A DNA stretch of 64,000 bases. Source: CAYQJL01 sp964612295. GTDB lineage: Bacteria > Eisenbacteria > RBG-16-71-46 > CAIMUX01 > WJJG01. A program made the position numbers and the translations under genes. Shown one piece after another: positions 17,744 through 26,387 of this stretch. The notes under the pieces were generated by a model that searched no databases, had not been told where the DNA came from, and saw nothing but the letters and a program-made list of their open reading frames with translations. The DNA is taken from NCBI GenBank assembly GCA_964612295.1, contig CAZTDY010000013.1:9657-73656 (forward strand), read 5' to 3'. The number at the start of each line of letters is the position of its first letter. Within the stretch, counting starts at the first letter, position 1.

Positions 17744-18514
17744 TTACTTCATGTGGCAGGTCTTGCAGACCGTATCGGCATCTTCTTTCGAGCGGCTGAA
17801 GAAACTGAACTTCTCCTGCTCCTGATGACATCGGGTGCACTGGTTGTGGTACGCATCCGCGCTGCGGCTGGCCACATGGCAGGCCTCACAGGTGTGCTCC
17901 TCGATGTCGGTCAGCTCGGCGTGGTCCAGGTCATCGGGCTCGAACTCATCGTCGGGATGACAGGCATCGCACGACTGAGCCTCGCCTTCGCCGCTTTGGT
18001 GGCAAGCCGCGCAGGCCATGACCAATTGCTCGTCATCTTCAGCCGTGGCGTGGCATGCACTACAATTGTGGCCCGCCAGAATCAGGTCGAGGTTTTCGTC
18101 GTCATCTTCATCATGACACTCGGCGCAGGACGAAGCTGCCGGTGGAGGGGTCGGACGGGTGAGTTCTTCGTGGGAGTGGCAGTCGATACAGTCAGTGTAG
18201 TCTTCGTCGGTGAACTCCGCGTGAAGGTCGCCGATGTCCTCGTCTTCCCACTCGTAGATCTCGAAGCTGTCCTCGTGATGGCAGAGCGTGCAGTTCTTCT
18301 CGACCTCTTCGGTGAGAAGCTCGTGATGGCACTGGGCGCACTCGTGCTCCTCGTGTTGGTCATGGGGGAAGAGGACGGCACCGCCGGCGTTGTCGAAGAA
18401 GACTCGTTTGGGAGATTCGAGGTCTTTTGCAGGTAGGGCGTAACCGGCCAAACCAAGGATGAGAAAGATGATGCCCACCGCAAATACCAGACCGACTCGT
18501 TTTGTCTGATTCAT
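17744..18514 (-). CDS. Ten-haem c-type cytochrome associated with Rnf
   Basis: This 256-residue exported protein contains ten CXXCH motifs (CAQCH, CTLCH, CIDCH, CAECH, CSACH, CAACH, CDACH, CEACH, CTRCH, CKTCH). An N-terminal hydrophobic segment (about 8-25) acts as signal peptide or anchor. The sequence is very acidic between haems. It is the first gene of the rnf operon, as in Desulfovibrio (DhcA) and Methanosarcina (MmcA), where the cytochrome links Rnf to quinones or periplasmic carriers. The ATG at 18514 is chosen because it begins the signal sequence; an upstream in-frame ATG lacks a ribosome site. Confidence 0.95.
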   Translation of the reverse strand: MNQTKRVGLVFAVGIIFLILGLAGYALPAKDLESPKRVFFDNAGGAVLFPHDQHEEHECAQCHHELLTEEVEKNCTLCHHEDSFEIYEWEDEDIGDLHAEFTDEDYTDCIDCHSHEELTRPTPPPAASSCAECHDEDDDENLDLILAGHNCSACHATAEDDEQLVMACAACHQSGEGEAQSCDACHPDDEFEPDDLDHAELTDIEEHTCEACHVASRSADAYHNQCTRCHQEQEKFSFFSRSKEDADTVCKTCHMK

Positions 18515-18818
18515 GATTTCGGTTCCGTTTCCCAGGACTGTTCCAAGGCCCAACCACACGGACCACGTGTGCCTGTGGGCGAAGCGGGCACAGGCCCAAC
18601 CAGCCCCCAGGAGTTGGCTCCAAATCAGAGAATGGAGGCTACTTGAGACATACGGAGGCTGTCAAGAATCGTCGGACACGGGCGGCATTAGATCTATTAA
18701 TCCGGAGGATTGCTGACCAGGCAGGACGCCTGAACCCCTCACTTGGCGCGGACGGGAACTCATCCCGCAGGGGACCCGCAGGACGAATCAGGCGGAAGGT
18801 TAGACAAAGTACAAACTG
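18515..18818. other. Intergenic region upstream of the rnf operon
   Basis: This 304-base gap between the cytochrome gene and tRNA-His contains no convincing reading frame. Its middle is less GC-rich than the flanks and holds the dyad at 18642-18666. It must contain the promoter for the long minus-strand operon unless transcription continues from the tRNA. Confidence 0.6.
18642..18666 (-). promoter_or_regulatory. Candidate operator dyad with -35-like TTGACA
   Basis: The two arms CTTGAGACA (18642-18650) and TGTCAAG (18660-18666) form an imperfect dyad. Read on the minus strand the second arm gives a TTGACA hexamer at 18665-18660, oriented toward the rnf operon about 150 bases downstream. No strong -10 box is seen at the standard spacing (GTAGCC/TAGCCT), which would suit an activated promoter. 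Confidence 0.35.
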
Positions 18819-18892
18819 GGTGGGAGACGGGATTTGAACCCGCGACCTCGTGAGCCACAGTCACGCGCTCTAACCAACTGAGCTACACCCAC
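18819..18892 (-). tRNA. tRNA-His (anticodon GTG)
   Basis: The minus strand folds as a complete tRNA: D-arm with AGTTGGTTA loop, anticodon stem CGTGA/TCACG around loop CTGTGGC (anticodon GTG), and T-arm with TTCAAAT loop. The base before the acceptor (18893) is G, giving the extra G-1 that histidyl-tRNA synthetase needs, opposite C73 at 18819. One T-T mismatch is seen at position 6-67 of the acceptor stem. A full CCA end is not encoded. Confidence 0.95.
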
Positions 18893-19041
18893 CAGGTATG
18901 GCAAACACTGCCAAAGAGCGTACAAATCCCCCTCGCGCACCGGATCGGAATCCAGAAAACGCAGGAAGGATATGGACAACCCATGCTAGCGGGGCGGGGT
19001 GTCCGGGTGCAAGGGTTTTTGATCCGCCGCTCCAGCAAAGC

Positions 19042-19070
19042 CGGTAATACTCTACATACAATGTTCTAGG
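19042..19070 (+). promoter_or_regulatory. AT-rich stretch, weak promoter candidate
   Basis: In the 295-base gap between tRNA-His and the response regulator, a locally AT-rich segment carries a TACAAT hexamer at 19057-19062 that could act as a -10 element for the plus-strand unit. No matching -35 box is visible at 16-18 bases. The rest of the gap shows no gene. Confidence 0.3.
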
Positions 19071-19187
19071 GTTGGCATCCGGCAGGCCCGGCGTTAGAAT
19101 CCTCCTCTTGTCAAATACCAGGGGCAGGGTCTCATCCATCGCCTTTTTGGGGCGGTTTGGATAAACCCTATGAGCCAGGAGGATTCC

Positions 19188-20183
19188 GTGAAAGGGCGCG
19201 TGCTGATCATCGATGACGAGCCTGAAATCAGGCGAAACCTGACCATCGGTCTTACCCAGGAAGAATACGAGGTCGTGGCTTGCCCCGACGGAATCTCCGC
19301 GATCCACGAGCTCGATCGATCGCGGGCCCACGGCGTGGGCTTCGACTACCTGGTGACCGATATCTTCATGCCGGATATCGACGGTCTCAAGATCCTGAAA
19401 GTCATCAAGAGCCAGTACCCGGAGCTGCCGGTTCTGGTGATCACCGGATTCGGGGATGATCGCCTCAAGATGACGGCCCTGTCCGAGGAAAACACGGGCT
19501 ACCTGGACAAACCCTTCGAGATCTCCGATCTGGTCGCATCACTGGAGCAACTCTCATCCGGCACGACCACGCTGAAGGCGGCGGATGAGTCTGCACCGGC
19601 CCAGCTTCAGGGAACCCGTGAGTCGGCCAGCGCCTACCTGACGGTTCGAATCACCGACGATGCACGGAGCATGGACATCTTCAACGAACTCCGGCAGCTG
19701 GACGGCATCGAGAGCTGCGATGCGGTTCGCGGGGACGTTGATGTCATCCTGCTGGGGCAGGCTTCAAGCGTCGAGGGGATCCAAGCCCTCTTCGATCGCG
19801 TTGCGGCGATCGAAGGCGTCGAGATCGCGTCGCAGTCGGCCATCGAACGTCCCAAACTGGACCAGGACGTGGACGACTTCGTCAAGATCTACCAGAAGGC
19901 CGTCAAGGGCAGCACCACGGAGGTCGCCAGACGACAGCCGGGAACGACCAGCTACATCATCGTCGACATCGACAAGGATGCGATTCAACAGATCTTCACC
20001 ACCGTCTTCTTCATCGATGAGGTCATGTTCTGCGATCTCATCGAGGATGGGACCAAACTGGTCGGGATGATCACCGGCCAGGGTGCAGTTGGACGCACGC
20101 CGCGGATCATCGAGAAGATCTCCGAGATCGAAGGTGTCTTGCGTGTGCGGGAGGCCAAGGTCATCAAGATGCTCGACGACTAG
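19188..20183 (+). CDS. Response regulator with two Lrp/AsnC-like sensor domains
   Basis: This 331-residue protein starts with a receiver domain: acidic pocket D9-D10, phospho-acceptor D58 (VTDIFMP), T86 and K108 (LDKPF). Instead of a DNA-binding output there are two alpha/beta units of about 70-80 residues (around 145-225 and 250-328) with the pattern of Lrp/AsnC ligand-binding (RAM) domains, e.g. TVRITDDARSMDIF...I.GIESCDAVRG and IIVDIDKDAIQQIF. A GTG at 19188 is preferred because AGGAGG ends five bases before it; an ATG 18 bases upstream lacks a site. No helix-turn-helix is seen, so it probably acts through protein or ligand contacts. It heads the second electron-transfer unit. Confidence 0.85.
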   Translation: MKGRVLIIDDEPEIRRNLTIGLTQEEYEVVACPDGISAIHELDRSRAHGVGFDYLVTDIFMPDIDGLKILKVIKSQYPELPVLVITGFGDDRLKMTALSEENTGYLDKPFEISDLVASLEQLSSGTTTLKAADESAPAQLQGTRESASAYLTVRITDDARSMDIFNELRQLDGIESCDAVRGDVDVILLGQASSVEGIQALFDRVAAIEGVEIASQSAIERPKLDQDVDDFVKIYQKAVKGSTTEVARRQPGTTSYIIVDIDKDAIQQIFTTVFFIDEVMFCDLIEDGTKLVGMITGQGAVGRTPRIIEKISEIEGVLRVREAKVIKMLDD

Positions 20184-20310
20184 GCCCCGCGGGAGGCGCG
20201 GTCGTTGGGGGAGGATGCGGTGGGGCCGGTGGCTCAGGCACCGGTCTCGATGCCGCTATTGAAGACGACTCACCATCCACTTTCGAACCTTCACCGATCA
20301 GGACAGAACT

Positions 20311-20811
20311 ATGGCACGCGTTGAAGAAAGCTTTGGATACCGGCTCTGGCGCTACGATGGACAGCCCGGGGAGCTCATTCCCCTGCTGCAATCGGCACAG
20401 GAGCACTTCGGCTACGTTCCCCGCCGGGCGATCAAGTACATCTCCGAGGTCACCGATGTGCCGGAATCGACCATCTACGGCGTGATCACGTTCTACAGCC
20501 AGTTCCGGCTGCAGCCGATGGGCAAGTTCGTGGTGCGCGTGTGCGCGGGAACAGCCTGTCATGTCTCCGGTGCCAAGGTGCTGATCGATGCTGTACAAGA
20601 CGAGCTGGGGATCGAGGTGGGGGACACCTCCGAGGACGGGATGTTCACCCTGTTCACCGTGGCCTGCCTGGGGTGCTGCTCCCTGGCGCCGGTGATCATG
20701 ATCAATGACGACACCCACGGGCGTCTCACGCCGGCCTCGGTGCGCAAACTCATGCGCACCTACCGCCGCAAGGCGGCGAAGCCTGCTGAGACGGCCCCGA
20801 AAGCGCAATAA
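20311..20811 (+). CDS. NuoE/HydC-type [2Fe-2S] subunit
   Basis: This 166-residue thioredoxin-like ferredoxin has the four NuoE ligands: CAGTAC near 79-84 and CLGCC near 117-121. The helical N-terminal half (LLQSAQEHFGYVP, then IYGVITFYSQF) is standard for NuoE and HydC. It lies 44 bases upstream of the NuoF gene in the same direction. In this module NuoE is a separate protein, whereas in the module at 2-11 kb it is fused to NuoG. Confidence 0.93.
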   Translation: MARVEESFGYRLWRYDGQPGELIPLLQSAQEHFGYVPRRAIKYISEVTDVPESTIYGVITFYSQFRLQPMGKFVVRVCAGTACHVSGAKVLIDAVQDELGIEVGDTSEDGMFTLFTVACLGCCSLAPVIMINDDTHGRLTPASVRKLMRTYRRKAAKPAETAPKAQ

Positions 20812-20855
20812 TCACGGTCACTCCATACGCACGACCCGAGCGGAGACATAAGGCA

Positions 20856-22634
20856 ATGAAAAGAGTCTTGGTGGGCATGGGAACATGCGGGCTTTCGGCG
20901 GGAGCCCAAGATGTCTACGACAAGCTGAAGGCGCTGATCACAGCGGAGCCGAGCACTTGTACGCTCGATATTACCGGATGCATCGGCATGTGCTATCGAG
21001 AGCCGCTCGTCGAGGTGCGGGAGAATGGTGATCGCGTGATCTATGGCGGGGTCGATGCGGCCAAGGCCGAAGAGATCTTCACGCAACACATCAAGGCCGA
21101 GACCACCCTGGGCGAGAACATCGTCTACCGCCTCAAGGCCGATGGGACCAGTGAAGGCGCCGAGATTGCCTTCATGGATCCGCAGGAGCGCATCGTGCTG
21201 CGCAACTGCGGCGTGATCGATCCGGAGTCACTGCCGGACTACGAAGAACGGGGCGGCTACGAAGCCCTGCGCAAGGCCCTCGCCGAGATGACCCCCGAGG
21301 GGATTATCGAGGAGATGAAGGCCTCCGGGCTCCGCGGGCGGGGCGGCGCCGGATTCCCGACCGGGCTGAAGTGGTCCTTTGCCGCTCAGAATGAAGGCGA
21401 CGTGAAGTACGTCGTCTGCAACGCGGACGAGGGTGACCCCGGGGCATTCATGGATCGTTCGGTGCTGGAAGGTGATCCGCATGCCGTGCTCGAAGGAATG
21501 ATCATCTGCGCGCGCGCGATCGGGGCCAGCTTCGGATACATCTACTGCCGCGCGGAATACCCTCTGGCGATCAAACGTCTGACGATCGCGATCGAAGCCG
21601 CCCGCGAGAAGGGTTATCTCGGAGAGAACATCCTCGGATCCGGCTTCACGTTCGACCTGAAGATCAAACAGGGGGCCGGCGCTTTCGTGTGTGGTGAGGA
21701 GACCGCCCTGTTTGCCTCGATCGAGGGCGAGCGGGGTATGCCCCGTATCCGTCCTCCTTTCCCGGCGGAGAAGGGCCTCTGGCAGAAGCCCACCAACAAC
21801 AACAATGTCGAGACCTACGCGAACGTGCCCTGGATCGTCTCGAACGGTGCGGCCGCTTACGCGAAGTTCGGGACCGAGAAGAGCAAGGGTACGAAGGTCT
21901 TCGCGCTGGCCGGCAAAGTGAATCACGGCGGTCTGGCCGAGGTGCCGATGGGCACCTCGATCAATGATCTGGTGTTCAAGATCGGCGGAGGCATCAAGGA
22001 AGACCGGGAGTTCAAGGCTGTGCAGATGGGCGGGCCCTCCGGCGGCTGCATCCCGGCGGCCCTCGGTGACACCCCGGTCGACTTCGAGAGCATCCCTCAG
22101 ACCGGCGCGATCATGGGCTCGGGCGGCATGGTGGTCGTCGACGACAAGACCTGCATGGTCGAGATTGCCAGGTTCTTCCTCGAATTCACGCAGAACGAGT
22201 CGTGCGGGAAGTGCACCTTCTGCCGGATCGGCACGCTCAGGATGCTGGAAGCCCTGGAGCGCATCACGCGCGGCGAAGGGGCCCCAGAGGATCTCGCCAA
22301 ACTCGATCAATTGGCCATTCAGATCCGTGAAGCGAGCCTCTGCGGGCTGGGGCAGACGGCGCCCAATCCCGTGCTGACGACGATGAAGTACTACGCGGAC
22401 GAGTACAATGCCCACATCTTCGACAAATGCTGTCCGGCCAAATACTGCGAGCCCCTGGTTGACTTCTTCATCGATGCGGATGCCTGTACAGGTTGTACGC
22501 TGTGCGCAAAGAAATGCCCGGTGGATGCCATCGCCGGCGAGCCGAAGAAGCTTCATATCATCGATAACGAAGCCTGTGTCAAGTGCGGCCACTGTATCAC
22601 CAGCTGCAACTTCGGCGCAGTGTATAAGGACTGA
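20856..22634 (+). CDS. NuoF/HydB-type NAD(P)H-binding flavoprotein
   Basis: This 592-residue protein has an N-terminal [2Fe-2S] domain (MGTCG, CTLDITGCIGMC), the FMN/NADH core (GRGGAGFPTG near 158 and CNADEGDPG near 189), the [4Fe-4S] motif CGKCTFC near 451, and a C-terminal double-cluster ferredoxin (CTGCTLCAKKCP and CVKCGHCITSC). This is the complete HydB layout of electron-bifurcating NADH:ferredoxin enzymes. It is paralogous to the first half of the product of 2063-5113, but it keeps the C-terminal ferredoxin. The stop is eight bases from the next start. Confidence 0.94.
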   Translation: MKRVLVGMGTCGLSAGAQDVYDKLKALITAEPSTCTLDITGCIGMCYREPLVEVRENGDRVIYGGVDAAKAEEIFTQHIKAETTLGENIVYRLKADGTSEGAEIAFMDPQERIVLRNCGVIDPESLPDYEERGGYEALRKALAEMTPEGIIEEMKASGLRGRGGAGFPTGLKWSFAAQNEGDVKYVVCNADEGDPGAFMDRSVLEGDPHAVLEGMIICARAIGASFGYIYCRAEYPLAIKRLTIAIEAAREKGYLGENILGSGFTFDLKIKQGAGAFVCGEETALFASIEGERGMPRIRPPFPAEKGLWQKPTNNNNVETYANVPWIVSNGAAAYAKFGTEKSKGTKVFALAGKVNHGGLAEVPMGTSINDLVFKIGGGIKEDREFKAVQMGGPSGGCIPAALGDTPVDFESIPQTGAIMGSGGMVVVDDKTCMVEIARFFLEFTQNESCGKCTFCRIGTLRMLEALERITRGEGAPEDLAKLDQLAIQIREASLCGLGQTAPNPVLTTMKYYADEYNAHIFDKCCPAKYCEPLVDFFIDADACTGCTLCAKKCPVDAIAGEPKKLHIIDNEACVKCGHCITSCNFGAVYKD

Positions 22635-22642
22635 GGCGTTCC

Positions 22643-25600
22643 ATGGAATCAATCAGACTCAAGATCAACGGCGTCGAGATCGAGGCGCGCCCCGGGCAAA
22701 CGATTCTGGAGGTCGTCCGGGAGCAAGAGATCGACACGATTCCCACGCTGTGCCATTCGGATGAGCTCGCGCCGTACGGCTCCTGTTTCGTCTGCGTGGT
22801 GGAGGTGAAAGGGCGGGCCAATCTGGTGCCGGCCTGTGCCACCCGGATCATGCCCGATATGGAAGTCGAGACCCGCAACGACCGGGTCCGGGCATCGCGC
22901 AAAACCGCTCTCGAGCTGCTGCTCTCGAATCACTACGCCGACTGCGTTTCGCCCTGCCTTCAGGGCTGCCCCGCCGGTGTCGATGCCCAGGGTTACCTGG
23001 CGCTCGCGGGCATGGGTCTGAAGCAGGAGGCGGTCGACCTGATTCGAGAGGCGAATCCGCTTCCGGCGATCTGTGGCCGCGTGTGCGTGCGCAAGTGCGA
23101 GGTCGTCTGCCGCCGGACGGAGGTGGATCAACCGGTGGGTATCAACGCCGTCAAACGGTACGTCACCGATGCGCGGGGCGTCTATGATGAGAATCCCACG
23201 CGAGAGCCGGACAACGGCAAGAGCGTGGGGATCGTGGGGGCCGGACCGGCGAGCCTGACCGCGGCGTTCTTCCTGGGCCGCAAGGGGTACCGGCCGGTGC
23301 TCTACGAGGCGATGCCCAAGGGCGGCGGCATGTTGCGCTACGGGATCCCGACCTACCGGCTGCCGGATGAGGTCATCGACCGGGAAATCAACTACATCGA
23401 ACGGGCGGGCGCTGAGATCCAGTACGGGGTCAAGGTGGGCGAGGATGTCAGCCTGGATGATCTGCGCGCGAAACATGACGCGCTCTTCCTCGGTGCGGGC
23501 GCGTGGGCGGGCAAGCCGATGCGCGTGGAGGGGGAATTCGAGACCGAAGGCGTTGAACCCGGCGCTGAGTATCTGTGCGAGAAGGCCCAGAATCCCGAGC
23601 CGGTGACCGGAACGGTTGTCGTGGTCGGCGGCGGCAATACCGCCATGGACGTCGCGCGGACCAGCTGGCGCCTCGGGGCGGACAAGGTGATCATTCTCTA
23701 TCGTCGCACCAAAGCGGAAATGCCGGCCGACGAGATGGAGATCGAGGATTGTATCGATGAAGGCATCGAGCTCATGGAGCTGGCCGCTCCGGTCGGGATC
23801 GTGGCGGAGAAGGGCAAGCTGAAGGCGCTGCGCTGCATTCGCATGGTGCTCGGCGAACCGGATGCCTCCGGGCGTCGCCGCCCCGTGCCGCTCGAGGGCT
23901 CGGAATTCGAGTTGCCGTGCCATCTGGCCGTCTCGGCCATCGGTCAGGAACCGGTGCTCGGCGGTCTCAAGAACGTGGGGGGCAAGGACCTTTCGGTCAG
24001 CAGGTGGGAAACCATCGACATCGACACCAAGACGATGGCGACCAATATTCCCGGCGTGTTCGCCGGGGGGGACGCCGCGGATGACGGCCCCACGGTCGTG
24101 ATCGATGCGATCCGCGACGGGCAGTGGGCGGCCAAGGCGATCCACGCCTTCATCAGCGGCGAGGCGGTCCCGGCCGAGCCGTTCGTCGTCACCAAAGCAT
24201 TCTGGTCGAAGCCGGGAAAGGCCGAACTGGGGGAGGTGCCCGAGAGCCCGCGTCACGAGGTGCACACGATCGAGGTCGATGAGCGCAAGGGTAGTTTCAC
24301 CGAGGTTGCCACGGGTTTCGAACCCGAAGATGCGGCCCACGAGGTCGACCGTTGCCTCTCCTGCGGATGTGTACGTTTCGCCGACTGCGACCTGCGCCTC
24401 TACGCCGAGGAGTATGGCGTCGATATGAACCGCTTCTCCGGCTATGTGCGGAAACACAAGATCGACGACCGGCATCCCTACATCGACTACGACCCGAACA
24501 AGTGCATCCTGTGCGCGCGCTGCATTCGGACCTGTGCAAACGTCCTGACGATCCCGGCGCTCGGCCTGGTCGGGCGGGGGTTCCGAACTGAGATGCGGCC
24601 CGCCATGAACGATCCGCTGGTGGAAACGAACTGCAACAGCTGCGGGAACTGCGTCGACAGCTGTCCGACCGGCGCGCTTTCTGTCAAGCTCCCGTTCCCC
24701 GGGCGCGCCTGCTTGTACACAGATGATGTCAGCAGCTCCTGCGCCTTCTGTTCACTGGGGTGCGAGATCAGGATCAGACGCTACGGCGACAACCGGTACT
24801 ACATCACCTCATCCGGTGAGCCCGGCCAATACCTCTGCCGGTATGGCCGGTTCGGCTATGAACGGTTTATCAAGCAGCGTCGTCTCATCCACCCGACGGT
24901 TCGCGATGGGATGGATCTGCAGGAGGTCGACTTCGATGAGGCGTACGAGAAGGTCATAAACGGGCTGCGCAAGGTGGTCGAGGAGCATGGTCCCGAATCG
25001 GTGGCCGTCTTCGCCTCCCCCGAGCTCACGAACGAGGAGCTGTATCTTGCCGGACGGATCGCGCGGGAGGGGCTCAGGACCAACAACGTGGCCTCCCTGA
25101 CCCTGCTGCTCAACGGCAACGAATCGGGGGTCCTGGATTCCGCGCTGGGCTGCACTGCTTCGACCACCGACCGGCAGGGGTTGCAGGAGGCCGATCTGAT
25201 CGTCTGCAACAACACCAGCATGGAGAACGACCACCTGATTCTCTCGGTCGAGGTCGTCAAAGCGCTGCGCGGTGGCGCCAAGCTGATGATCGCCAATTCG
25301 ACGCTCGATACGGTCGACCATCACTTCGCCAGCGTGGCAATGGACCCCATGCGCGGGTGGGCCTCGGTCCTGTGGTCCGGTGTGATCAAGGTCCTCTTGG
25401 AGGACAGTGGTCTGGATGAGGCCGCCATCCGGGAGCTCCCGGGGGGCGAGGAGTTCCTCGGCAGCCTCGACTACGATCTGGAGACGGTGGTCGATCTGAC
25501 CGGGGTCGATGAAGACCGGATCCGCGCCGCCGCCGATCACCTTCGCCAGGCCAAACGGATCGTCTTCATTCACAGCCCCGATCGGCCGATGGACCAGTCA

Positions 25601-26332
25601 CCGGCGGATCTCGAGACCTTGGGCAATCTGCTCGTGCTCCTGAGGAAGAGGGGGACCCAAGCGGATCTGCTCTTGCCCCCGATGACGGCCAATGGAGCCG
25701 GAGTCGAGATTTGCGGCGCCGATCCAGGGTTCGCCGCCGGCCGCCGGCCGGTGCCCGATCTTCCGGGGGCGAAGAGCCATGCCGAGCTGCGCGAGCTTCT
25801 GAAGCAGGGTGCGATTCGAGGGGCCCTGATCATCGGGGAAGATCCCATGCGGCACAATCGCACGGGGACCTATTTCCAGAATGCCGAGTTCATCGCCGCC
25901 GTCGATTGGGCCGTCACGGAGACGACCCAATGGGCCAGCGTCACGCTTCCCGGCAGCACCTACCTGGAGTCGGCCGGAACACGGTGCAACTTCGAGGGCC
26001 GGCGGATCGACTTCGCCGCGGCGATCCCGCCTCCCAGCGGCCGCGCCGGCTGGCAGGTCTTGCAGGGATTGGGTTCGGCTCTGGGCGTCGGAGATCTGCC
26101 CGTGGACATCGGCCCATTGACGCAACTGCTCGAGAAGCAGCTGCATCGTAGTCTCAACGGTAAGTTGCCACTGTACTGGAATACGGGAGAGCCGCGGACC
26201 TGGGAACCGCAGGGACTGGTTGCCGCCCAGGTCAAGGCGCGCCCGGTCAGTATCGCGCCACCCCTGACGCACAGCGAAAGGTACAAGAAGGAAATCCGCG
26301 AAGTGGGCACTGCGAGGTATCGCGTGCACTAG
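22643..26332 (+). CDS. NuoG/FdhA-like protein with a GltD module inserted
   Basis: This 1229-residue protein begins as NuoG with a [2Fe-2S] ferredoxin (C37, C48, C51, C65) and the start of the His/Cys site (H97, C101). A complete GltD/NfnB-like flavoprotein then intervenes (about 102-565) with a FAD motif (GAGPAS) and an intact NADP-type site (GGGNTAMD followed by YRR). NuoG resumes at about 570 with CLSCGC and ADC, two [4Fe-4S] motifs (CILCARC ~621, CNSCGNC ~660) and the molybdopterin-type cluster CAFCSLGC ~700. The FdhA-like domain follows. Its TNN segment near 812 lacks the catalytic Cys/Sec. A role in NADPH/NADH/ferredoxin electron exchange is likely; formate oxidation is not supported. 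Confidence 0.92.
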   Translation: MESIRLKINGVEIEARPGQTILEVVREQEIDTIPTLCHSDELAPYGSCFVCVVEVKGRANLVPACATRIMPDMEVETRNDRVRASRKTALELLLSNHYADCVSPCLQGCPAGVDAQGYLALAGMGLKQEAVDLIREANPLPAICGRVCVRKCEVVCRRTEVDQPVGINAVKRYVTDARGVYDENPTREPDNGKSVGIVGAGPASLTAAFFLGRKGYRPVLYEAMPKGGGMLRYGIPTYRLPDEVIDREINYIERAGAEIQYGVKVGEDVSLDDLRAKHDALFLGAGAWAGKPMRVEGEFETEGVEPGAEYLCEKAQNPEPVTGTVVVVGGGNTAMDVARTSWRLGADKVIILYRRTKAEMPADEMEIEDCIDEGIELMELAAPVGIVAEKGKLKALRCIRMVLGEPDASGRRRPVPLEGSEFELPCHLAVSAIGQEPVLGGLKNVGGKDLSVSRWETIDIDTKTMATNIPGVFAGGDAADDGPTVVIDAIRDGQWAAKAIHAFISGEAVPAEPFVVTKAFWSKPGKAELGEVPESPRHEVHTIEVDERKGSFTEVATGFEPEDAAHEVDRCLSCGCVRFADCDLRLYAEEYGVDMNRFSGYVRKHKIDDRHPYIDYDPNKCILCARCIRTCANVLTIPALGLVGRGFRTEMRPAMNDPLVETNCNSCGNCVDSCPTGALSVKLPFPGRACLYTDDVSSSCAFCSLGCEIRIRRYGDNRYYITSSGEPGQYLCRYGRFGYERFIKQRRLIHPTVRDGMDLQEVDFDEAYEKVINGLRKVVEEHGPESVAVFASPELTNEELYLAGRIAREGLRTNNVASLTLLLNGNESGVLDSALGCTASTTDRQGLQEADLIVCNNTSMENDHLILSVEVVKALRGGAKLMIANSTLDTVDHHFASVAMDPMRGWASVLWSGVIKVLLEDSGLDEAAIRELPGGEEFLGSLDYDLETVVDLTGVDEDRIRAAADHLRQAKRIVFIHSPDRPMDQSPADLETLGNLLVLLRKRGTQADLLLPPMTANGAGVEICGADPGFAAGRRPVPDLPGAKSHAELRELLKQGAIRGALIIGEDPMRHNRTGTYFQNAEFIAAVDWAVTETTQWASVTLPGSTYLESAGTRCNFEGRRIDFAAAIPPPSGRAGWQVLQGLGSALGVGDLPVDIGPLTQLLEKQLHRSLNGKLPLYWNTGEPRTWEPQGLVAAQVKARPVSIAPPLTHSERYKKEIREVGTARYRVH

Positions 26333-26387
26333 CCGAGGTGACCGCCGAAGGACGGGGAGTTGCCCAACTACGCGTGAAGGAGCCGGC

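Noticed and set aside
18819..18892. tRNA as an attachment site of an integrated element
   Set aside because: No integrase gene and no direct repeat of the tRNA end were seen nearby.
22649..24475. 608-residue minus-strand frame
   Set aside because: It is antisense to the NuoG-GltD gene; no family motifs, and the true frame has clear domain motifs throughout.
22643..26332. Formate dehydrogenase identity for the second module
   Set aside because: The residue expected to bind molybdenum is missing here too; only the Fe-S and FdhA-like fold remain.
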